Shown piece after piece: positions 10,322-20,468 of a stretch of DNA of 24,461 bases. The stretch is taken from assembly GCA_026260175.1 (NCBI GenBank), contig JAKCWW010004788.1, forward strand, positions 12,182 through 36,642. Reading direction: 5' to 3'. This DNA comes from Reticulitermes lucifugus (lineage: Eukaryota > Arthropoda > Insecta > Blattodea > Rhinotermitidae). The notes below the pieces were generated by a model, which was not told where the DNA came from, searched no databases, and saw only the letters and a program-made list of their open reading frames with translations. The translations under genes and the position numbers were made by a program. Numbering within the stretch: the stretch's first letter is position 1; each line of letters opens with the position of its first letter.

Positions 10322-12210
10322 CTTACACAACAAAAATCAGATCAAGGACGGAATCGGGTAGACCAAAATTAAATACATGAAGACTACGATAAACTCTTCC
10401 TTGCAGAAGATAAACATTAAATTCACACGAGTCTATGCACTGTTGTGCTCATTCATATCAGGTAGAGGTTACTACAGTCTACAGCATGCTTAGTAAATAA
10501 GAGATCAAAATTAAAGTTCCACTCTTCTTTAAAATTAAGCACACTAAAAAAAACAAAATATGCCTCATGCAAGCAGACCCATTTCCGTGCAGTGAACCAG
10601 AACTTGGGCTACGCGTGGGATGAGTATTTGCTTTCAAGGCCCTTTATTCGCCTATGTGCAATGCAGATGCGCGCAAGTGTATGATAGATTTTCACGTGGA
10701 GTGTGCTACACAGTTTGTCAGATTTTAACTGAAACGGCAAGATGGGATTGTGTACCTAACTGTGTCAACGTGTTAATGTTCACAAAACTTGAATAAATCT
10801 CTAAACTCTAACCTAAGCAACACGACGGAAGCTCCCGCCCAACAGTTTTTCATGGTAGGGCCAAACATGAGCTAAATCCCGGTAGGTTGACCCGAGAGCG
10901 TTGCACGCTGAACGTTGGATTCAAATTGTTTTAACTGCCAATACGGTACGTCGACTGGTCTTCCCCTTTTGGTGCTTCCCGGAACAGGCGTAGTTGCAGC
11001 AGCTGCAGCTGACCGAACAATTTGCCTCTCATATTACCGATGTAAGCAAACTAATTACTTTATACCAATCTGGCCATTATCAATAGTGGCTAAATTCCGA
11101 AGTAAATGAAGATGAACCATTTTGGACACTGACCTTCCAATATCAATAATGACCATGCACATGGAGTCAATATTGATTTAATAAGTTTCGAGCTCGCGTT
11201 AAGTGTAAATGATTTTATATATTTTTTGATGTGTTCAATGACGCTTTCAATAACTGAATTGTACATGGAGTCTGATGATATTGGAATTAGTGAATACTAA
11301 ATTGGACAGCAATAGGAAGGAACCGAACGTGGCCTAATTTGACATACCAATCATGCATTTGTATGGAGGGACTGGGATAACCCCATATTCGTACTGAGAA
11401 AAGCGATTCTGTATTATTAACAATTATTTTGAGTGCTATATTTTGATATAAACATTATGGGTTCTGGAACAGAGTTCAAGTCCTATTGAATCTATTGAAT
11501 TCTTTGCTTGGGCCCAACACCCTGGATGCATTACCCATAACGATGAGCTGCAATTCTGAACATTAATTATGAAGGACAACAACGAACACATGTGGCTATT
11601 ACTGTCACTGCACAAAAAAGTCCTGCAGGATCACCCACACAATGCCCAGTTTTGGTCTCTGCCCATAACACATCCAGTGAATGCTGTAAGAATTATAATA
11701 AAACTTCATGAAACTAATGCCCCCCCCCCAAAAGTGACCAATTTTATTTGTGTTCAGCATTAACGTTCAGCCTTGCACGCTTACCTCAGCATACCCTGAA
11801 GTACGCAGTTCATCCCCAGGGTACACATTGAATAGGGGGTCATAACAGGTGGGTTCCAGCAACTGGTTGGTCTCTTCAGGCTATGTACATTTTCATGAAA
11901 ATCTGCCCACTTTCCAGAAGTCTTTGACACAAATGATTATGATACTATACACTTAAGTGTTGTCAAAAAAGGCAGACCAGCAAGCGACGAATGCTAAGCA
12001 GATATAACCTCCACACCTCGTCTCTAACAGCTCAATCATATCCAGTGCAATACTCCTCCACTCGAAAGACACGTAGGATACAGGTGTTTCAGGCGTCAGC
12101 CACACTTCGGGAGAACGTTCCTTAGGTCAAATTACATCAATATAACCAAAAATACATGTATCTGAAGTCGAACATTTTGAGAGATAATGGCGAAATAAGT
12201 TTTAAAGAAC
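10322..12210. other. Intergenic, no supported gene
   Basis: Only short open frames (10915-11109 and 11569-11763, plus) without recognisable domains were seen. A C10 run lies at 11720-11729. An isolated B-box-like 'gagttcaagtcc' near 11472 has no partner A box. Confidence 0.45.
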
Positions 12211-12220
12211 GAGTATTATT

Positions 12221-12443
12221 TTTTTTAAATGGCGCATTATCGAGGCTTCGCGATCACACTCAGACACACGACACTCGGTACGACTCCTCTGGACGAGTGA
12301 TCAGCTCGACGCAGAGACCTCTACCTGACAAAACACAACATTCACAAGAGACAGATATCCATGCCCCCGGCAGGATTCGAATCCGCAAACCCAGCAAGCA
12401 AGCGGCCGCAAACCCATGCCTTAGACAGCGCGGCCACTAGGAT
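12221..12443 (-). repeat. tRNA-derived SINE (copy 2)
   Basis: Read on the minus strand from 12443, 'tggccgcgctgtctaaggc' (A box) is followed by 'ggattcgaatcc' (B box, 12373-12384), then 'gtgatcgcgaagcctcg' and an A-rich tail beside 12221. It is the same family as 10096-10310, with the full interior present. The likely target duplication is GAGTATTATT (12211-12220) and GAGAATTATT (12444-12453), 9 of 10 identical. The plus-strand open frame at 12156-12440 is not a gene. Confidence 0.8.
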
Positions 12444-12674
12444 GAGAATTATTATACACTTACGGATTACCAAATATATATTAAAATCAGGAGGACTGTA
12501 GTTCCTGTAATGCTAACACCTGCACTTAACATATAATTAGCGTCTGAGCGACATACAGACATGGATTAAGTGAGGAAAACTCACGCTAGTTTCACAAAAA
12601 TCGTCCTTTGGGTTCCACGTACTTTAGATAGCACAGTCATCTCCGCATGGCTTGGCCTATCTATCGGTTCAGGG

Positions 12675-13430
12675 ACATACATACACACATACATTCCATG
12701 TACCCTTTAGTGTGTCACAAAGACAATAGGATGTGGAACAATCATATATACAAAAAAATAAAATAAAAAATTTTAGTGTAAAATACTATAAAACTTTTGC
12801 GAAACATTAATCTACAGAGTCAAAGGAGTGTGTATTTAAGTATTTTCTTAAGACCAATTTACACGTTGCTTTTTAATTCGTAAGGATTGTCAGACTACGT
12901 TGTAAGATGTTGAAAATTTTGATGTCCGCATAAAATGTACTTCTTTGAAAGCAAGATAGTTTGGTATTTGGTCTATCAAGATGGTGCTTATTCCTTGTAT
13001 TAATATTGTGTATAGTTGAATTTGTTTGAAAATTTTCTTGATTCCTGACAATAAAGTACATTAATAAAAACATATATTAGCATGGAACATGCAAAATCTC
13101 TGTAAGTGTTTAAATTGACTTCTACATGAAATTCTGGGTTGTGCACCAGCCATAATTCTGACAATTTTCTTTTGTAAAGTAAAAATCTTCATACTGTTGG
13201 AAGAATTACCCTAGAAAATTATTCCGTATTTTATAATGGAATGAAATTAGCATAGTAAATTGATTTGACAATGTTGATGTTACTGATATGGACCATCGAC
13301 ATAACAGCATAACATGCTCCACTTAACTTATGAATCATTTGTTCAATATGGTTCTTCCAATTGAAATGGTTTCAATTTGTAAACCAAGAAATTTTGTACT
13401 TACCTGCGCAGTGTATCAATAATGCATCTT
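12675..13430 (-). mobile_element. 5'-truncated LINE fragment (RT C-terminus), minus
   Basis: Frames on the minus strand give HFNWKNHIEQMIHKLSGACY near 13355, a VHISNINIVKSIYYANF stretch near 13270, an IMAGA..RISC segment, then INTRNKHHLDRPNTKLSCFQ near 12960 and LRKYLNTHSF near 12835. In this order these are the C-terminal part of a non-LTR reverse transcriptase that I recall from many insect genomes. Stops and frameshifts show it is dead. A 3' region with 'gttccacatcc' follows and ends in a (TATG)-type tail at about 12675-12697. Confidence 0.8.
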
Positions 13431-13629
13431 GTTAATCAGGTACAGCATGCAGAAACACAAGACCACTCTCGTCATTATCTCCGTACCATTAAACTTCCGA
13501 TATAAGTATGTTTGGTTGTATCGATGTAAATTAACCTAAGGAACATTCTATCGAAGTATGGAAGATTTCCCCTGAAACACCCTCGATGTACAAATATTTT
13601 ACAAATGAAATTCTCATAACTGAAAAGGT
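13431..13629. other. Spacer between the two LINE copies
   Basis: About 200 bp separates the truncated 5' ends of the two head-to-head LINE fragments. No recognised feature lies in it. Confidence 0.5.
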
Positions 13630-14430
13630 TACACTTTCTAAATGCTTAATACTCGAGTGCTGCATGTTTTGCAGTTACCAGGCTGTTTCATATTTTAAAC
13701 ATACTCTTCGGATGGTTTACTTTGCATACTTTCATTCTTTATGGGATGTTTTGGGAAAATTACACTGATGCAGATCAGGTGTACTACAAAAGAGGACAGT
13801 TAGAATTATGGCTGGTGTTCGATCTGGAAGTTCATGTAGAAGCTTATTTAAGAAATTAGATATCGTACTTGCCCCATGTCAATACATACTTTCATTGACA
13901 GTGTTTGTTGTGGATAATCTGGAAAATTTCAGACTAACTCGACAATCCATTGTGTGGATACAAGAAACAAGACTCAGCTTCACAGGCCTATTGCCAATCT
14001 GTCATTCTTTCAGAAAGGTATTTCCTATGCTGGTATAAAGATTTTCAATACTATACCTTCCAGTATTTTGAACCTCAGAAATGATAAATAACATTTTAAG
14101 GTTGCATTGCGAAGATATCTTATTGATCATACTTTTTACTCACTTGCTGAATTTCTGACACATAGAAAGTGGTTTTTATGCTACAAATTATTACTTGTAA
14201 TTTGTATTTTCTGGTTTATGATTTGTATTCAAGATGTTTGAAATTGTATTTTGATTTTAGTGTGACATTTTAATATGTGTTCTATGTTTTGTTACAGAGA
14301 TTTGATTTTCTGTGTGTGTTATTGTCTTGTTTTCTTTGTGTTTGTGTCTTGTAATATTGTGACTTGTTTCATACCCGGCTGTCTTATGACAGGTTTCGGA
14401 TCTTTGAAATGTATGTATGTATGTAATGTT
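13630..14430 (+). mobile_element. 5'-truncated LINE fragment (RT C-terminus), plus
   Basis: The plus-strand frames read QAVSYFKHTLRMVYFAYFHS near 13680-13740, then RIMAGVRSGSSCRSLFKKLD near 13800-13860 and ALRRYLIDHTFYSLAEFL near 14105-14155. This is the same RT C-terminal region as the minus-strand copy at 12675-13430, with stops and frameshifts. The 3' region has 'gacttgtttcataccc' and ends in (TATG)n at 14410-14425. The two copies share the 3' end pattern and so belong to one family. Confidence 0.8.
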
Positions 14431-14464
14431 ACACATACTTTTTTTCAGTGGTTGGAAATAAAAC

Positions 14465-14902
14465 TAGTATGTGTATAGGTTACACTTTATTTCAAATTTG
14501 CAATTAACATACAAATTAGATACACCTTTGAGGGGAAAAATTATATAAAGTAGTCATACATGCAGAAAATAAATCACTACCATTAAACTTACTTAATTGA
14601 GAAATGCTCCAATCTATCAGGTTTTCCTACCATCCTACATTACAATACAAAAACACAATGGTCTGAACTTATTTATATTGTGTTATAACATGAGAGTCTT
14701 ACACAATAGTGAGGCTAATTGATAAGGAACTCAACAGTTAAACACAGGTCTGAACTCTCTTACACTGAGGTATAATATGAGAGTCATACACACAAATTTT
14801 ACATCCATCTTACATGTTTGCATGTATGTAATGCTTTACAGAATACACGGAAACAGTGGTAGTATCTTGTTTCACAAAGCTGAAAACTGAACTGCAGGCA
14901 GC
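14465..14902 (-). terminator. BI-1: BI-1 3' UTR and polyadenylation signal
   Basis: Downstream of the BI-1 stop (minus strand, 14905-14903) about 440 nt of AT-rich, non-coding sequence ends near an AATAAA at 14491-14486. That is the only canonical signal on this strand between the stop and the neighbouring LINE. Cleavage would be expected some 10-30 nt beyond it, around 14475-14455, roughly 30 bp from the 3' end of the plus-strand LINE. Confidence 0.6.
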
Positions 14903-14932
14903 TCAGTTTTGGCGTTTACGTTTCTGCTGTTC
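14903..14932 (-). CDS. BI-1: BI-1 (TMBIM6) last exon, coding part
   Basis: This is the end of the Bax inhibitor-1 coding sequence. After a 'tttatttacag' acceptor (minus strand, ending at 14933) the exon reads GAACAGCAGAAACGTAAACG and so on, giving EQQKRKRQN and TGA. It joins in phase 0 to the exon ending at 20469, producing ...IILSDK-EQQKRKRQN. That fits the short basic, lysine/arginine-rich cytosolic tail that ends BI-1 proteins; in the mammalian protein this tail is linked to pH-sensitive calcium leak. The coding part is only nine codons and lies 5.5 kb from its partner, so gene callers can easily miss it. What I see directly is the acceptor, the matching phase and the basic tail; transcript support is not available here. 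Confidence 0.8.
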   Translation of the reverse strand, partial: EQQKRKRQN

Positions 14933-15168
14933 CTGTAAATAAATGAAATATGGCATTAAAGAAACACTGTGTACAGGCAGATGTGACTGTAAATCAAGAC
15001 ACAAAACAGTACATCAATAAGCAACTTTCAAACAACTTCCGCAAATGTTACCAGCATGATGCAGGTGACAAATGGCACAAATATTCTGATGTCACAGAAT
15101 AAAGGTTTTGTTATTTCAATTAATTTATTTTACATTATTGATAAGCAAAATGCAGCCTGAATGTAGAC

Positions 15169-15655
15169 CAGTGTTTTTCAAACTATTTTCTCACACACCA
15201 CTGTCACAATACAAAACATGTACACGTATACCAGTATCAAAATACAAAACATGTACTACACTAGGTACTGCAAATGTTAGTGCCTAGTTTCAGGATACTG
15301 CTCTTCAGAGATGTTTCACTGGTTGGCAGGTTTGAAGTCTCCTAACATTCCAACCAGCGATACAACAACGATGTGGAAACCTCAAATTCCGCAGTTGCTA
15401 CTTTTCTAATTTAATGTAGTTAGATGACAGAGGAGAGTCTGTATTTATGTTTGAACAGTGCAACAGTATCTTGGTATACACACTATAAATGTTTTTCTCT
15501 ACATTTCAACACATTTCAAACAATTTTAACAGTGCAATTAACATTTAGACATTTTAATTATTGAAAAAAAAATAATTCCTAAATTTCTTCATATACCACC
15601 AGGTGAACGTCCATGTACCACCACTGGCACACATACCACTGTTTCAAAAGCACTG
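15169..15655. mobile_element. hAT-like non-autonomous element (MITE)
   Basis: The ends form imperfect terminal inverted repeats: CAGTGTTTTTCAAAC at 15169-15183, and CAGTGCTTTTGAAAC read inward from 15655, 13 of 15 matching. CAGTG-starting ends are typical of hAT elements. The flanking 8-mers are ATGTAGAC (15161-15168) and TTCTAGAC (15656-15663), 6 of 8 identical, consistent with an aged 8-bp hAT target duplication. It carries no open frame of note, so it is non-autonomous. A 16-bp direct repeat (aatacaaaacatgtac, 15208 and 15241) lies inside the left end. Confidence 0.65.
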
Positions 15656-16029
15656 TTCTAGACAACTAAAACAAACTACAGCGTACATAAATGGAATATC
15701 GTTTAAGCTTCTGAACAAGGAACATAGGGAATTTCATGAGAGAACTATGCTCCAGTGTGATGTATGCATCTATTGATTTTGCTTAATTTACTTATCACAA
15801 TCATTTGTAGTGCTTATTATTCAGTGACTGTCAATTTTCTAATATTTCAGTTTGAATTTATGTCATGAACCAAATTTCTTTACGGTAACATATTCCCAGA
15901 CAAGCAAGAAACTCCAGTTTTGAGTATCATACGAATATAAATTACAATGGACTGCCGAGACTTGAGGTTCTCGTAATGCTGCTGCTGCTGAAGATTCACA
16001 TCTTCCAGGATGTGATGCTGTGTCACTTG

Positions 16030-16245
16030 GTGTGTAACAGACACTGAAGAAAAGTGCACAATGCAGAGCTTTATGACTTGCACTCCTTTCTGTAAATTAT
16101 TAGGATTATCAAGTCAAGGAGAATACACTGGGTGCAGCATGTGGCACGCACTGCAGAGAAAAGCATTGAGGGTATTGGTGTAAAAAGTTGGACAGAGACG
16201 ACTTGGAAGAACTGTGTATAGATGGGATAGTACTAAAGCGAATCT
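16030..16245 (+). mobile_element. LINE C-terminal fragment, part 1 (interrupted)
   Basis: The plus frames read RKVHNAELYDLHSFL, a stop, then IIRIIKSRRIHWVQHVARTA and RRLGRTVYRW. They correspond to the IKSRR..WAGHVAR and GRPRRRWED-type C-terminal segment of non-LTR retrotransposon proteins that I recall from cockroach and termite genomes. In-frame stops mark it as a relic. The element is interrupted at 16245 by a SINE and resumes at 16552. Confidence 0.75.
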
Positions 16246-16551
16246 TAGAGCGTGCCATGGCTCTGGCAGTTAGTCGCTGGCCTCTCACCACGGAGGCTCT
16301 GGTTCGATCCCGAGTTAGTTAATGTGGGATTTGTGGAAAACAAAGTGGCACTGGGACAGGTTTTTCCCCCGAGTACTTCGGTTTTCCCCTGTCAGTTTCA
16401 TTCCACCAGTGCTCCATTACAAGGAAAAACGAAAAAAAAAATCTTCATCACGGGGTTGCACAATAGGTCTCAAGGCTGCGGTGCGTCCATAGTATCAGCT
16501 GTGGGGGCCCGTCACACACACACACACACACAAATAATAATAATAAAATAA
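16246..16551 (+). repeat. tRNA-derived SINE nested in LINE fragment
   Basis: The tRNA-like head is 'tggctctggcagttagtcgc' (A-box region, about 16258) followed by 'ctctggttcgatcccgag' (B box, 16298-16315). The body has 'ttttcccccgagtacttcgg' and ends with (CA)10 at 16513-16532 and an (AAT)n/A-rich tail. Flanking AAAGCGAAT (about 16235-16243) and AAAGCCGAAT (about 16552-16561) look like its target duplication with one base difference. It splits a LINE fragment that continues on both sides. Confidence 0.8.
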
Positions 16552-16750
16552 AAAGCCGAATGTGAGGGTGTGGGCTGGAATTATCTGGCTCAGTACAGGG
16601 ACTAACAGTGGGAACTTGTTAACAGGGTCATGATTTTTCAGGTTCCATAGAAGATGGGGAATTTGACTAGCACAGAATTAGCTTCTCAAGAAGATTTCTG
16701 CTCCATGGAGTTAAATAAGCTTCTGTTCATAAGAAATCCAACCCACACAA
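16552..16750 (+). mobile_element. LINE C-terminal fragment, part 2
   Basis: The plus frame continues with ECEGVGWNYLAQYRD, a stop, QWELVNRVMIFQVP, a stop, then KMGNLTSTELASQEDFCSME. It matches the '..GWGGxDWIxLAQDRDxWRxLVNxVMxLRVP..' C-terminus and 3' end of the LINE whose upstream part is at 16030-16245. The open frame 16654-16902 that starts inside it is a by-product. The distal boundary is approximate. Confidence 0.75.
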
Positions 16751-17496
16751 ACATTACATTGTCATATGAGGAAAACTGCTCCAAATTACATACATCCAGG
16801 TTACAAAGAAACTTTTGGGATGCATGTTGTAAGTACAGGAATCAGTGTATAATGTATAGTACAGGATTCATTTTCAGGCTCAAGTACTCCAAGAAGGACT
16901 GATCAACTACGTTGGCAGAGGCACTACGCTCATCTGAAATGCTGCTAACCATTTACCAATCAACACAGCACAACCTAGGTTTCCAAAGGAAGAAGACCTT
17001 TGGTTTTTCCAAAATGAAAATTGCACATAATTTAATCACAAATTCCTTGAGCTCGAAGTGGGGCGCTTCACATTCATAATACCAAAGTTGTTCATTTCCC
17101 ATATTACTGTCTTTACAGGCATACAACACATCTTTTTATCTCCTTATTCTAACCCTTGGCAAACCAACAGCAAAGCAAATAGCTTGCACATAAGTGATAT
17201 GCTATTTTTTGAAAGCCAGTTTTAGAAATAATACAGGTTTTCCTACCAGCACTCATGCTTGTAACAAATATTTATGTACCATTACTTTAATTCATCAAAA
17301 TTCAAGGCTATTTGGATATGTCATGCTAACAGTTTTGATGGCTATTTTGCCGCAAGTCAGTTAGTTACTTAAAAAAACTGCATTCATAAAATGTACAAGT
17401 TCCCAGAAGACTTGAGCCTTCACCATCAACACTGTGAGAGCCTCAAGTATTGCTCTCTTCCTCTTCCCATGATTTGGCCCACTGCTGATCCAGTGT
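16751..17496. other. Intron sequence, nothing further recognised
   Basis: This is AT-rich intronic sequence between the LINE relic and the TTAA-flanked MITE. No coding, tRNA-like or terminal-repeat structure was seen. Confidence 0.5.
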
Positions 17497-17630
17497 TTAA
17501 CCCTTTGCCTATTTCACTTAAAACACCAATCTGGTGCCTGTTTTTATTCCAGGTATTTCAGTATGGAATAAGATCTTAACATGTTCTATGACTCTGGAAG
17601 AGACAGGGCACAGGTAGGAAAAAGGGTTAA
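17497..17630. mobile_element. TTAA-flanked MITE, piggyBac-like
   Basis: TTAA-CCCTTTGCCTA at 17497-17511 is mirrored by AAAGGG-TTAA at 17621-17630. The TTAA pair is the signature target duplication of piggyBac-superfamily elements, and CCCTTT ends occur in that superfamily. The element is 134 bp including both TTAA copies and cannot encode a transposase. The perfect terminal match is short (CCCTTT), so the call rests on the TTAA plus the end motif. Confidence 0.55.
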
Positions 17631-19559
17631 TAAACGGTAAGGATTGTAATGATGTACTGTATATGTCTTATGTTTCCTGGATACAAGGATAAGAGAAAAT
17701 TGATTCTGTGAACTTTGAAAGTATCATGCCAATCTTATCAATATGTATGTTAATTTACAAAGCATGAGTGAGTTGATTATATAGATTGTGCTACTCAGTC
17801 ACTATGACATCACACCTGCATTGAAAACTTATCACCACAGTATCTTTACATACAACCAAAGACAATGGTTGCTTTCACAACTTTTGCTACACTATGTACT
17901 GATTAGTTAAAAATATGAAACACAGGCATAGTAATTAATTTATACTGTATCTAAAAATACTATGTGTGTGGCTATGGTAGCGTTACAATTACCTACTGTC
18001 TGCCTTCCATCTGTCAACACGTGCACATAAAACAAATTTAATTTGGTAGAACAAGCTTTGATGACAGTCCTTACTAAAAATTTGGGACAAAATTTAGTTC
18101 ACATTCATTTGAGCCAGAGAGGCACCTTTAAATGTGTATTTTACATTCTGACTAGTGTAAAAAAGTTGCAAACAAAACTTGACACTAAGAACATAAATAC
18201 CTCCTCTCTTATAGTTTTGTTGGATAATGCAAAAAAACATTATTCAGGAAATCTACACGAATTAAATTAGATTTTCAGAGTGTGCCTACTCTGCATCAGG
18301 CAATCATTCACTTCAACAGCCATAACAATATTTCTAGCATTTTGCAACTGGCCTTCCACACCTCTTAACTCCACCTCTCCTCAGGCGGATGCCTATTGCA
18401 GCCATAGATAAAATCAGGCGCTGGGATGGGATATCAGTTAACTCTGTATTATTTATGAGTATCTCAGGGGTATCGAGAGTGAGGTTTAAAAGCTGTAAAC
18501 AAAGAACAACACTGGCAAAGCAATATACCACCAGATGTTACTTGTATTATGGCACTTTGCTGAGTACATTTAAGATAATAAATATTATTGGTAAATTACA
18601 AACACAAAATATCAATTTCAATTCACAGTTTGCAGCAAGTGACTATATGTTACTACTTGAGACACAGTAGTTTTAGTAAAGATATGCTGTATGAATGACT
18701 CACATTTGTGTTAAGCCCACATTTAATCACTGAAACATTCATGTAAGTCTAACTTCTGGTCTATAGTTTGAATTGTGTCAATGACAAGAATAGTAAATAT
18801 ACATTATGACATACAAGGCCTGTGAATGTGTCCACTTGTGTGTCAGCAATGTCTATAAACCTCCCCATCAAAAATAATTTCTACCAGCAGTATTGTCAAC
18901 AAAATCTTTACATAAAAACCAATTTCTTCCTGTTCATGACACAAAGTTTACTGTTTCTTTGTCACGCTGCGGGAGCATTCCCATTCCCACACCCACTGAC
19001 ATCTAACCAGAAAAAATGTACGAGTTCACACAGTACTCTCAAATCCCTTTTACACTGGGGCCAGGTTGCTTGAAAATTAACCCAAAATGAGCCTAGCTAC
19101 AACTTTATCAGGAGGAGGGCGTGAAAGAACTGTCAATATTGTTCAGTGCTGAATTTTATAATGGACATCATGATGGTTTATTACCAGGTAAAAACAGACT
19201 ACTGTAAAATAAGACTGTATGCAGTGCATTAGTTTAAATTTTTCAACAGGTGAAATAAAATCATACTGTGTTTCATGACGAAATCATGTTTAATTTCACA
19301 CAGAAGCCAGCACTTTTCTACTGGACTTTCAATAAGCATTAGTTGCCAATATTTTATATTGCCACAATTTATAAAATAAAGTTAGTATGGTGGTACAGAA
19401 CAAAATGGGAAAAATATGCCAGCATATTACATGTATATTACTGCAAACTATTTACTATTTTGATTATAAATAGCTCATTCCAGAACAGCTAGCTACTGAT
19501 TACTGTTTCAGTGTGTATGCCATTAATCTGTCAATACTATTGGCCAGTAAAAACCAAAC
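17631..19559. other. Intron sequence with no recognised feature
   Basis: Nearly 2 kb of AT-rich intronic sequence. Open frames at 18043-18270, 18389-18670 and 18822-19073 (plus) have no recognisable domains and no splice-consistent partners. No inverted or tandem repeats of note were seen. Confidence 0.45.
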
Positions 19560-19837
19560 TTATTCTGTAAAGAATTAAAAGTTTAAGAAACCAACATATG
19601 CACTATATTCTTACAAGTAAGTCAATTACCTCTACATATGTTTCGGCTTCAACAAGCCATCCTCAGGGGGTCAAAGTTCTACATATGCTTGACATCCCTG
19701 AGGATGGCTTGTTGAAGCTGAAACATATGTAGGGGTAATTGACTTACTTGTAAGAATACAGTGCATATGTTGGTTTTTAAACTTTTGATTTGTTATCGGG
19801 ATGCATGGTGAATATAACGTGTTATTCTGTAAAGAAT
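19560..19837. mobile_element. Foldback element with 16-bp direct repeats
   Basis: A 96-bp arm at 19573-19668 is repeated inverted at 19696-19790 with a 27-nt spacer. The arms share 'ccaacatatgca', 'tcttacaagtaagtcaatta', 'ctacatatgtttc' and 'ttcaacaagccatcctcagg' with few mismatches. Identical 16-mers TTATTCTGTAAAGAAT lie at 19560-19575 and 19822-19837. The right copy is 31 bp beyond the palindrome, so the inserted unit, if these are target duplications, is asymmetric. Confidence 0.8.
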
Positions 19838-20159
19838 ACAGTCATTTATGATACAGTTTGTCTAGTAGAAATGTACCAATGTTTTGGCAGAACTTATGGC
19901 TTACATCTTCAGAAAACGGAGGCATTAGGATCTTCCACGAGATATACTACATTTCTCCAAGACCACATAGCATCACAGTCCAAAAGACAGTACTCTTCAG
20001 TCACTGTCAAGAGAACCTCAAATCTCACACGTTGTGATGCCCAAGTTAGATCTTTTTTGATAACACAGTTAACAGCAACATAAGATACACTAACCCCATG
20101 CAATAAAGGATTTATTATAAATCCATTAACACAGCTTTAATGAGCACAGAAGACGGCAA

Positions 20160-20400
20160 GGTGTATGACTATGCATACATCCCATTTGATCTTTAGATTA
20201 ACTGAATGAATGTTGTGCTTCAAATTCGGTAGGTAGATCTCAGGTTCAAAACCTGATCCACAGACAAACTATTCTAAGGTTTTACATTACTTTTCTCAGA
20301 ACCTCCAGGCTAATACCAGTACAGTACCTTAAATCAGGCCATGACCATAACCATTTCCTTCCACTTTCATCCAATTCATTACGTACTAATCACCTTACCA
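20160..20400 (+). repeat. Core-type tRNA-derived SINE in BI-1 intron
   Basis: A B box, 'caggttcaaaacctg', lies near 20239-20255, with a decayed A-box region upstream. The core 'cagtaccttaaatcaggcc' followed by 'atgaccataaccatttcc' lies near 20321-20358. It is the same core as in the SINEs at 900-1145 (minus) and 2620-2916 (plus). Its end lies about 70 nt from the BI-1 splice donor. Boundaries are approximate. Confidence 0.6.
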
Positions 20401-20468
20401 CTGAAGACAATGTAAGTAAAACTTAAAACATAAACATCACAATGCACCAGCTGAGTGATAACACTTAC

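Larger units (their letters stand above)
14933..20468 (-). other. BI-1: BI-1 last intron, 5536 nt, transposon-filled
   Basis: The intron is bounded on the minus strand by a GTAAGT donor at 20468-20463 and a TTTATTTACAG acceptor ending at 14933. It contains a hAT-like MITE (15169-15655), a LINE fragment split by a SINE (16030-16750), a TTAA-flanked MITE (17497-17630), a foldback with direct repeats (19560-19837) and a core-type SINE (about 20160-20400). Confidence 0.75.

Noticed and set aside
15208-15256. Two copies of aatacaaaacatgtac as a tandem satellite
   Set aside because: Only two units, and they lie inside the hAT-like element; mentioned there rather than called a separate repeat.
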